This document shows, piece after piece, positions 55,697 to 64,000 of a stretch of DNA of 64,000 nucleotides. The notes beneath the pieces are model-generated. The model was not told where the DNA came from. It made no database searches and saw only the letters and a list, made by a program, of their open reading frames with translations. Source of the stretch: Micrasema longulum (taxonomy: Eukaryota > Arthropoda > Insecta > Trichoptera > Brachycentridae); NCBI GenBank assembly GCA_022494885.1, contig JAGVSM010002660.1, forward strand, positions 1 to 64,000, given 5' to 3'. The position numbers and the translations under genes were made by a program. The first letter of the stretch is position 1. Each line of letters begins with the position of its first letter.

Positions 55697-58600
55697 GTGA
55701 GTATAAACCTTTTATTTTGGGCCCGGCAGAATTTTGTGTTTTTTTGCCAATAAGTAATGTGCATTTAAAAAAATTTTAGCACGAGAAGGAATATCTCGAA
55801 ATAATTGAAGCGGTCAAAGGTTCTGACAAGGAGAAGCGTTTAGCATCGCAGTTTATTGCTAAATTCTTCAAGCACTTTCCTAACCTAGCAGATCTGGCGA
55901 TCGAAGCACAACTAGACCTTTGCGAAGATGACGATATTGCGGTTCGTATTCAATTACATTACCGATTTAACTGGTAGTTATGTGTATTATGATAGTCTGT
56001 TTTTTAAAATACCGCGTGTCCTGTATTTATAGATTCGAAAGCAAGCTATTAAAGATCTGCCCAACCTCTGCAAAGATAATAAGGAACACACCCAACGAAT
56101 AGCTGATATTCTGGCACAGCTGTTTCAGGCATACGATGCCTCAGAATTAAACATGGTTAATAATTCCATAATGACACTCATGAAGCAAGAGCCCAAAGGA
56201 ACTCTCAGTGGATTGTTTTCGCAAATACAACAAGGAACAGACAATGAACTTGTTAGGGAGCGTTGTATCAAGTTCTTATCTTCTAAAGTCAAGCAGTTGG
56301 GCAGAGAAGTGATCAATAAGGAAGCTGAGGATTACATCATCGTTGAATGCAAAAAAGTTCTCGAGGTAAGTGCGATGCTTTGTAATAATAAACAGGTCTT
56401 CTCGTTTACGAATACATCAACTTTAACCTAAAAATACCACCACATCAGCTTTTCTTTTGTCCTCTTTATAATTGAAGTTTTTGACTTGTTATTTGTTGAC
56501 GCCTTGACACAGTTTTTATTATTATTGTGTTAGCACTTTTTAATGAATATCAAATATGTATTTCTTTAAAAAGAAAATTCACTAAAATCTAGAACATTTG
56601 GCTCTCTCGTGGTGTAGGTATATTGTATTTTAATTTTTATTGGACCAAAATAACATAACAAATAAAACAAAATATTTAAGGTGTTACATTAGGACAACAT
56701 ATTAGGTTAGAAACCCTCGGGCAATGCCTCGATATTATTAAGGCATAATATTTATTAATGACAAACCAAAACAAGATTTTCCGAGAGCCGAAATAGAATT
56801 TTGGCTTCTGTTCTTGTTTGAGCCGAAACCGAAACTTATTTAATGTTAAAACTCACTTCAAAACCCCCTTAGTCGGGTGTTTTTATAGTCAAACCTTACG
56901 ACTTCATTAAAATAAGTGATAAATAAAATTCACAATTAAATAAAAGGCATAAATTAATGAATTAATTTGTTTATTTTTAGCGCTTTTTACTTCGTTGTTT
57001 TGTTATTATACTAATTTTAAGTAAACTCAATGCATATAAATGAAGATTATAGATTGTATTTTCTCGCAGTAAATTCAGTTTAAAATTTACTCTCCAGTAG
57101 AAAGAGTATTTGCCTCTTAAATATAGTTTCCATAATTATTACACAGTGCAGTGGTTAGCACGCTTGTCCACCACGAATAAGGTCTCGAGTCTAATTCTCG
57201 GCAAGGTCGACATGAAATATTTATTTAAAAATGTCTTTCAACAGCAATATTTCAATATAATGAAAAATAGTTGCCATCTTAGAGGTCATTCATTAAAACT
57301 GAACACTACCTCCTTCACATCCTCCCAATCGAACTCGAGTTATGGAGCAATGAAATAGCCTTCCAGGGAAAGTGATTGATGCACGCTCGGTTAATGCTTT
57401 TGAAAATGGCCTTGATAAAAACATAAATGTATACTTTGTGTTTATTCATTATATAATAATAAAATAAGAATACTTTTTTTTAACCACTTAGTATTTATTT
57501 AATGTATTACAATGAAATAACATTATTTTTTTTGTATGTCCTACTTTATTTTTTAAATTTAATAACCAATTAGTTTCGGCAAAATACTATGCCTTCTTTT
57601 TAGGCATTTATAGGGCTTAGAACCTGTCATTGGCTGGTTTAAGTGGCCACTTTACACACTGTGTAACATTCATCATTATGCCTATTTTTGAACATCCATA
57701 TATCTTTCATCTGTTGATTTTAGTGTTAAAGACGAAGTTAAAGACAGGTCATAAGCCCTGTAAATGCCTATACTTCCATATTCCCTTCTTTAAAATGTTC
57801 TGCATCCCTGTTGTAATTTTTAAATCTCTCTTTATTCCCTCTTCCAATTGAGTACTAAATTGTATCTCGATAAGGAAGCTTGTAGTTTTAAAACCAGTAG
57901 GTAATCAAATAAATTTTAAATAGTTAAAAACAAAGTGTTTTTTATTTTAGTTACAGAAATTAGTTCTTGCTGTCAATATTTTCTATATTTTAAACAGTGC
58001 ATTAGATGCATGCGCGCATCAGAATAATTTGATAAAACAATGAAATCAATGCGCGGAATGTTTTCAATCCCATTTGTATACTTTTAGGATGTGAATTCTG
58101 AGGAATTTGATCAGATAATGGACCTACTGGGATGGTCTCGCCTTGGCCGTACAGCAGCGGGACACAAAGAAATAGTGGAACTTGTGGCAACACAAGCCTT
58201 CACTGATGGAGAGTTTGTGGCCAGTGAATCGGAACATATTGACAGAGTTGTCCAGTGTGTGGGACAAGCGATACCATACTTTTCGGTAAGATACATACTG
58301 TTTTTGAGATGACACTCATTCTAACCACCGAGCTATTTATCTTTAAGCCATGGCATACGAGGATCGATTGATATGCCCCACCCCTGACCTAGTTCAAGGT
58401 GGAAGAGAAAAAAAATTGTGCCTTATTTTTCAACATAGTTCCACTGGACTTGTATGCACTTCTTCAAGCGATGCTCTAACATTTCTGCAGCTTTTTGGTA
58501 AAACATTTGTCAGAACCCTGCCAACCACTTATCTATCTACACAGTAAATGACCTCATTGTTGTCCAAAAATTTCTTAAAAGGCTATTAAACATCCAAAAT

Positions 58601-61600
58601 ATTTTTACTTATTTTTATTACTCAGCACGTGACGTCACAAGATCTTGTCGGAGTATTCTGCTGATTGGAGAGTTGGCTCACCGGAAATCTATCACAACAC
58701 TCTTATCATTGGTTTATCCAAGTGAACTAGTGATGTAGTCCAAAGTAGTTCATTTTTATTAAAATCAGTTTTGTTATTTTTTTCATAGATTTTTGTGAAA
58801 TTCGCCGTACAATTAAATGTTCTAATTTTTACCACATATTAAAAAACATTTTTTACTTCGTCATTGTTTCTCGTGTTTTAGGAATAGTCTGTACTCAGGG
58901 CTAGGTCATGTGAATATAGGGTGTTTTTCAACCAAATCAAACCCAGCTTCGTGAATAGCAGCCATTGACATTAATGCCTTGTTTGCTGAAGCATGGGTGG
59001 TGGTGTGTAGATGAGTTGTTAGCGGGGGTAGGACAAATGTTTTTTCAGTAAGGTTTAGAAATGTTGGAGCATCGCTGGAAGAAGTGTGTACAAGTGCAGG
59101 GGAACTACTTCGAAAACTAAGGTACGAAAACTTTTTCACATCCACTTTGAAATAACTCATGGGTGGAGCATATTAATCAACTCTCGTACAAGGCCTATTC
59201 GCTGATGGCAAGTAGAGAGATCAATGAACTGTGTAATTGAATAGATTGATGGAACTGCATTTTTATAATGAATTCAATATATTTTTAGTTTTTACCACTT
59301 TTAATTTCAAATTGTTGAACAGTAACAGGGTTAGATGTGCATAGGACAAAACCCCATAACTGGTGAACAATTTTACTGCGTGCAGTGCATCGAAGGATGT
59401 TTGCGAAACAAAAAACAAATGTGGCTGTCTCTAGCCACTGTCATTTTCGAGATTTTCGGTTAATATGACTCCTTATGTTGTTTTACATGATAATATTCAG
59501 TTTAAACATAGCCATCTCCTTTATTTCTGCTAAAAAAACAGTTTAAAAGCGATATAAACTATATTGATCGCTCAAAGACAAAAAGTCAATTTACTATGTT
59601 TCACTTATAAGATAGTCATGTTTGTTTTTTAGTGTCACATTTATAATTAAATTCACTACATTATACAGAGCCGAATGTCCCCGAAGGGTATTTAGCTGGC
59701 GCCCTGGAGTTTGGCCAGCAACAAAGACTTGCACAATATTTATTAATATAATATTTCATTTTAACTTCTGTATAAAGTATATTATCCAGGCATATGCTTT
59801 TTTTTATAATTTATGGTTTGCATTTTTTGTGAAATTCACATCAAGGTGTTGTACAATAAATACCCTAACCCATTATGCAACTACAGATCGCATAGGTGGT
59901 CGGGATTCTAATTTACCATTTACAATCATGGTAAATTTCATTACAGATGGCAAGTAGATTACAACGCCTCTTGCAGCTATTGAGCGCATACAGTTAAAAT
60001 TCTAAACCCTGTTTACAATTTATTATTTTCTCTAACATGTTTTTAAATAATTGTTTTTATCAGGCCCAAGTAGATTCCACAAAATTTGTCAACTACTTCT
60101 GTGAGCATATTTTACCAAAAATGGACGATATTACTAAACCTTCCGAAGAAGCCGGGGATTCTAAATTGGAACTACTGAAGCTTTTGGCAGAGCTGACTGT
60201 ACACTGTGGAAAATTGGAAAATGCTGAAGCCAAGATTGAGACCATATACTCTTGTTTAATTGTAAGTCTTTATTTGATAACATATTGTTACTATGTATCG
60301 TGATCAACTGTGTTACGTGAAGGTAAAGTAATAAGTCTTACGCTTCAGGTGCCAGTCCAGGAACATCATAATATTGCAGTGTTAAACCACCTGACAAACA
60401 AATATTTATTTTTAAGTACAAAAATATATGCACTTTGGCGGAATAATTGCTAAAATCAATATCTTCCAGCTAACCAACAGACTATTGAAAAATTGATCAT
60501 AAAAAAATGAATGTACATATTTATTTCATTACAGCCGTTTTAGTGAGCAGATAAAGCTTGTACATTTATGCTACAAAAAAATGGCTTGGTAATATTTAGT
60601 TTTTATTTTAATCGATATTGTCGGTGATACTGCAATACCGCTTAACTATCAATAAAACTTTTTGGCAGGGGATCCTAAAAAGTGTTCTGTTAATATATTA
60701 CTTGCGATTTTAACCAACCAAAAATACAACTGGAGTATAAGAAAAACTTTTGTTATTTAGAGTAAAAATAAAATAACAATTATTAAAAACTTAACGGCCC
60801 TCAGTCCCTGTAATGAATTTATTTCACATAGTTGTTTATTCCATCATAGTCAAAAAATTCAAAAACCGTTTGAATGATTTCTTAAAGAAAGTACAATGAA
60901 GTAAATATCTGTTTGAAATGGGTGTTTCGGTTATTTGATAAGAGTACCAGAACTGAGTACAAAAAGCTTTATCTCGCGTGTTCATTTAAAAAATACGCGA
61001 GATAAAAGTGTTCCCTGCGGGCGCGAGAGCATTCGGAATGGCAGCGCAATTACCAATTTACAAATTAAACTGTTTTAGTTTAACCGTTCAAAAAAGAAAA
61101 GTTTAGTGGGGAATGCTGGTTTTTCGCTCCTAGCTTTATTAATTACTCATTTCCAGGGAAGTAATTTTTTGGGCTACCATCTATTTTTTAAGTACACTTA
61201 ATTTTCGGTGTTATAAATCCATATTGTTAAATAACATTTTTTTAATAAAAGTTTTTGATGTTGCTCAATTTTTGCTAATTAAGTTGGAATAGAAAATAAC
61301 CAACTCGATTAACTGATTTTTGTTTATATTCTATTATTGTAGAAGTTTATGCCTCTCCCATCTATTGCTGCCAGTGAGAGTTTGGAGGCTGAAGAGACTC
61401 TTCCTGTGCTAGAGTTCTCCCACGTAGAGTGCCTCTTGTTTACCTTCCACCGCCTCGCTAAGCAGATCCCGGATTTCCTCACCTCTGATGCAGCTCGACT
61501 GAAAGAATTCCGACTACGCTTGCAATACTTTGCCAGATTGACTCAAGGATACATAAAAAAACTAAAGGAAGCAACTTTTGTAAGTGTATTTATAAATCTA

Positions 61601-64000
61601 TTATTTCATAAAAGCAGATCTACAAGTAAATGTAAACTATCATTTTAATTTTCCCATCTGCACCCAGTAGGGTATAGGGCACTGCATTTATACTAAAATT
61701 ACGGTGTATCTTGCTCATTGTATATGTGAAGTCAAAATAATCATTCTTACATTATAGATCCATTCAGAGGCTATGAAATATTGCAGTGAAAATCACTCTT
61801 TAAAATGCATATTTCAAAATATTAGAATTAGTTTTCACAATTACAATTTTGTTATATTAGTAATGCCATGGCCCTTATAAACTGATTGAGCTTTATTGAT
61901 CAGTCCTGTCATCTTACAATAAATAATATTTGATCTTATTTAGGGAAAATCAAATGAAGATCTTAAATCTGACGAAAACAAAATTAAATTGGCTGCGCTG
62001 AAGACTACTTCCAATATCAACACAATCATCAAGGACCTGTTCCATACACCCCCGAGTTATAAAAGTATCGTAAAACTGTCATTTGAGGCAAAGTCTTCAC
62101 AGAAGGTAGTGGTAAGTTGAAACATTATATAATTCGATCTAATCACAAACTATCCACACAACCATTAGGCTAAATTTCACAATAATGAAAAAATACATGC
62201 ATTAAACCATTTATATTTTGTATAAAAAAAAACTGAATAGTTCATATCGCACCTTTAGGCTGAAAACAACTCAACTAAAAAAAACAACTTTTTGGGAAAC
62301 AGCAAAAGAAGAATATAATTTTGTGACATATTCTTTCATCGATTGTTTCATACTTATCAAAGTAAGCAGTACCAAAGTTTGAGTTAAAAATTATACTGAA
62401 GGCATTCAGCTATGAATCTATAAAAAAAAAGTGTAATAAAAATAAGTTTAAACAAGAAATTTATTTAATGAGTCATTATTAGATTGAATAAAAAACAAAC
62501 AAACAAATGCACTTTGATAAATAATATAATGACATAATTTTTACTAGGTCAGATCATGTCACCAAACACATGTTTTTATTTATTCACGAAATGACATAAA
62601 CTTAAATAAGTCAATAAGATTATCGGTAATTCGGAACGAAACAATCACAAAGCTAAATTGGTAGTTTTAATATTTTTAAAAATAAAGTAAAGTTGCCATT
62701 AGTATCGGAATAAAATTTAATCAACCGGCTTTCGGTCACTATATGTTTGACTGAGTTGCGTCCTTCACACAGCATTATTATTTGATTTATTTTTTAACCA
62801 CAACAGACCAGGAGGCCCAATTACAGTGGTGAATTACATCACTGAACACCCAGGCTTGAGAAAAATCACATTTTATTTTTGGTGTTCTCACCGGGAATCG
62901 AACTCGGAACGTTCCGTGCGTGAGTCAAGCATCTTGACCACTACACCACGGAGGCCGCCATTATAAACACAAGACTAATAGCGTCACTTCCGTACCGACA
63001 CGGAACCTAAATTCTTTGAGTAACAAAGCGTTAACAAAACCCCTCTTGTTAAACGTTCATAAAATCAATGAATTTATATCGCACTAGATTGGATTTTTCA
63101 CGAATTGTTCTGGTTTACATTACAATTTGTTTTGGTATTTAAACTACATAGCCCTAATAATTTTATATAACACCTATCTTACCTGGAACCCGATTACAAT
63201 GGAAAGATAGCAGAGTTTTCTATATCGGACTTCATAATAAAATCAAATCATGTCATAATAAAATCGAATTTTGTGTACAAAATGAGTATATAAAAATTTG
63301 ATGTCTCTTCGACCGTAACCGTTCGACATATAATATTGAAGATGCTTGAAAAAAAAATTATAGGAATATTTAATTACATTAAACAGAAAATTTAAGATAA
63401 CTATCTTAACTTCCCAATGTAATCTGGGCCCTGAATTGTTTTGAAATCGATTTAACATAAAAAAATTATGTGTTTTTTTTATTTAAATAAGATCTATATT
63501 AAAATACATACCTACATATATATTATATAAAAAATATCGTTTTATGTTATGTAATTTAGTTACTCGCGTGAATTTGTACTACCTTAGTTTGTAGCACATT
63601 TGTAATTTTTTATCAAAATTACAAATGTGCACGGCAAAAACGTGATATTTGTATAAACATATCATGTTTTTGCCATATAGCCGTCTATTGATGAATAGTT
63701 ATAGGTCTAATTTCTTTTTTTTTTTTCAGGCCGAACCGGAATCAAAATCTTCGAAGGAGCCTCTTCAATCTCCCGGTGAAAAGAGGCACAAACCAATTGT
63801 GTTTGAAAAAGATGACGCAAACAAGCCAACTGGCGAGAAGCGAGTTCGATCAGAACGCGATGGGAATGTCAAGATGTACACTCCGCCTTCCGGGAAGTAC
63901 AGTGATAGAATATCCGGAGGAAGCAACAATGTCGGAGGGTACAACGGGCGAGGGGGGAACTGGAGGCGAGGCGGAGGAGGGGGGAGAAATTACAGTAGAA
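55622..64000 (+). CDS. API5: API5 / Aac11, apoptosis inhibitor 5 (8 exons, 3' partial)
   Basis: This spliced plus-strand gene encodes the API5/Aac11/FIF orthologue, a nuclear all-helical ARM/HEAT-repeat protein that suppresses apoptosis, in part by binding Acinus, and associates with RNA-processing factors. Eight exons join in phase 0 throughout: 55622-55696, 55780-55941, 56033-56365, 58088-58285, 60064-60261, 61343-61579, 61944-62111 and 63730 to the window end, giving 547 codons so far. YKNYGILADA (residues 10-19), KRLASQFIAKFFKHFPNLAD, LCEDDDIA|IRKQAIKDLP, GTLSGLFSQIQQG and DLFHTPPSYKS are diagnostic. The vertebrate LxxLL-type motif is LAQLF here (residues 106-110). The C-terminus carries basic NLS-like runs and an RGG-rich tail cut by the window edge. 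Confidence 0.97.
55780..55941 (+). CDS. API5: API5 exon 2
   Basis: Acceptor AAATTTTAG. Encodes residues 26-79 with KEKRLASQFIAKFFKHFPNL and AQLDLCEDDDIA. The only in-phase donor is GCG|GTTCGT, poor against consensus, but required by the next exon and by the family alignment. Confidence 0.95.
56033..56365 (+). CDS. API5: API5 exon 3
   Basis: Acceptor GTATTTATAG, donor CTCGAG|GTAAGT. Encodes residues 80-190, IRKQAIKDLPNLCKDN through VRERCIKFLSSKVKQL to ECKKVLE; the helical repeat core. Confidence 0.97.
57135..57245 (+). mobile_element. SINE family C, partial copy
   Basis: ACAGTGCAGTGGTTAGCACG, GGTCTCGAGTCTAATTCTCG and GACATGAAATATTTATTTAA follow the copy at 50963. In API5 intron 3. Confidence 0.6.
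57600..57816. mobile_element. Foldback MITE family 1, second copy
   Basis: Contains GGCATTTATAGGGCTTAGAA, GGTTTAAGTGGCCACTTTAC and the end CATCCCTGTTGTAA seen in the copy at 26942. The left terminus is missing and the inner palindrome is partly lost. It lies in API5 intron 3. Confidence 0.78.
57868..57935 (+). repeat. Short dispersed repeat (GAAGCTTGTA type), API5 intron copy
   Basis: CTCGATAAGGAAGCTTGTAG and TTTTAAAACCAGTAGGTAAT match the repeat at 34370. Confidence 0.5.
58088..58285 (+). CDS. API5: API5 exon 4
   Basis: Acceptor ATACTTTTAG, donor TTTTCG|GTAAGA. Encodes residues 191-256, DVNSEEFDQIMDLLGWSRLG to VQCVGQAIPYFS. The preceding intron is the longest but one in the gene and holds SINE and foldback copies. 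Confidence 0.96.
58345..59245. mobile_element. Inverted-repeat element in API5 intron 4
   Basis: A ~130-bp segment at about 58430-58545 (plus) resembles the reverse complement of about 59000-59120. Both read like AGTTCC.CTG.ACTTGTA.. and CTTCTTC.AGCGATGCTC.AA, then CATTTCT and AAAACATTTGTC. Between the arms lie ~400 bp of unrecognised sequence, so this could be a MITE or two separate insertions of one repeat. Confidence 0.55.
59948..60020 (+). repeat. Fourth copy of the AAGCGCA-type ~65-bp unit
   Basis: GTAGATTACAACGCCTCTTG, CAGCTATTGAGCGCATA and CTAAACCCTGTTTAC match the units at 12645-12960. It lies just before the acceptor of API5 exon 5. Confidence 0.65.
60064..60261 (+). CDS. API5: API5 exon 5
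   Basis: Acceptor TTTTTATCAG, donor TTAATT|GTAAGT. Encodes residues 257-322, FVNYFCEHILPKMDDITKPS and LELLKLLAELTVHCGKLENA. Confidence 0.96.
60968..61050. mobile_element. Small foldback element (family 2), API5 intron copy
   Basis: Perfect 12-bp arms TTTATCTCGCGT / ACGCGAGATAAA (60968-60979, 60995-61006), then AAGTGTTCCCTGCGGGCGCG AGAGC, the order seen at 28040-28072. Confidence 0.6.
61343..61579 (+). CDS. API5: API5 exon 6
   Basis: Acceptor CTATTATTGTAG, donor ACTTTT|GTAAGT. Encodes residues 323-401, FSHVECLLFTFHRLAKQIPD and FRLRLQYFARLTQGYIKKLK, corresponding to the leucine-zipper-like region of the vertebrate protein. Confidence 0.96.
61944..62111 (+). CDS. API5: API5 exon 7
   Basis: Acceptor GATCTTATTTAG, donor GTAGTG|GTAAGT. 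Encodes residues 402-457, including INTIIKDLFHTPPSYKSIVK. A second in-frame GT lies 6 nt upstream (AAG|GTAGTG). Confidence 0.95.
62800..62962 (-). mobile_element. tRNA-derived SINE, family B, copy 3
   Basis: On the minus strand: GGCCTCCGTGGTGTAGTGGT (A-box) and GAGTTCGATTCCCGGTGAGA (B-box), with the same body as the copy at 46333 and an A-rich tail. It lies in API5 intron 7. Confidence 0.88.
63594..63674. repeat. Two adjacent hairpins upstream of API5 exon 8
   Basis: GCACATTTGTAATTTT (63594-63609) pairs perfectly with 63615-63630. GGCAAAAACGTGATAT (63633-63648) pairs with 63659-63674 with one mismatch. They end 55 bp before the exon 8 acceptor. Confidence 0.88.
63730..64000 (+). CDS. API5: API5 exon 8 (RGG-rich tail, truncated by window)
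   Basis: Acceptor after a long T run (TTTTTTCAG). Encodes residues 458-547 and on: a charged linker (SPGEKRHKPIVFEKDD), KMYTPPSGKYSDR matching the family's YNPPSGKYSS, and a Gly/Arg/Asn-rich tail. The stop is outside the window. Confidence 0.95.

Overview
The window looks like a piece of an insect nuclear genome. It is strongly AT-rich, and its compact exons with GT/AG introns encode insect-like orthologues of two conserved animal genes. Introns and intergenic DNA are packed with tRNA-headed SINEs, MITE-like foldback elements, a hAT copy, a mariner-like remnant and several LINE fragments. The insect order cannot be fixed from the sequence alone.

Layout. (1) About 0.73-45.5 kb, minus strand: one large gene for MADD / Rab3-GEF, a DENN-domain exchange factor with a death domain. 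I could place 34 coding exons, including one 21-nt microexon, whose reading phases all agree. They run from an ATG at 41320 to a TGA at 726-728 and encode about 2017 residues. A leader acceptor lies at 41516, and a GC-rich candidate first exon or promoter at about 45282-45480. (2) About 45.5-55.6 kb: intergenic DNA with a roughly 310-bp (TTTA)n microsatellite, SINEs, a mariner-like transposase remnant and a LINE fragment. (3) 55622-64000, plus strand: API5 (apoptosis inhibitor 5 / Aac11), eight coding exons in frame. The last exon, encoding an RGG-rich tail, runs off the window.

The two genes are divergently oriented, about 10 kb apart. MADD activates Rab3/Rab27-type GTPases in vesicle traffic and links to death-receptor signalling; API5 is a nuclear anti-apoptotic ARM/HEAT protein. 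The apoptosis link is known from the families; any shared regulation here would be inference.

The most noteworthy non-genic items are: a hAT element with a perfect 8-bp target duplication inside a MADD intron; a GC-rich island with a plus-strand splice-donor-like site inside another MADD intron; two same-orientation ~440-bp repeats; several foldback families; paired hairpins just upstream of the last API5 exon; and the candidate MADD microexon. I found no rRNA, no credible functional tRNA and no CRISPR array.
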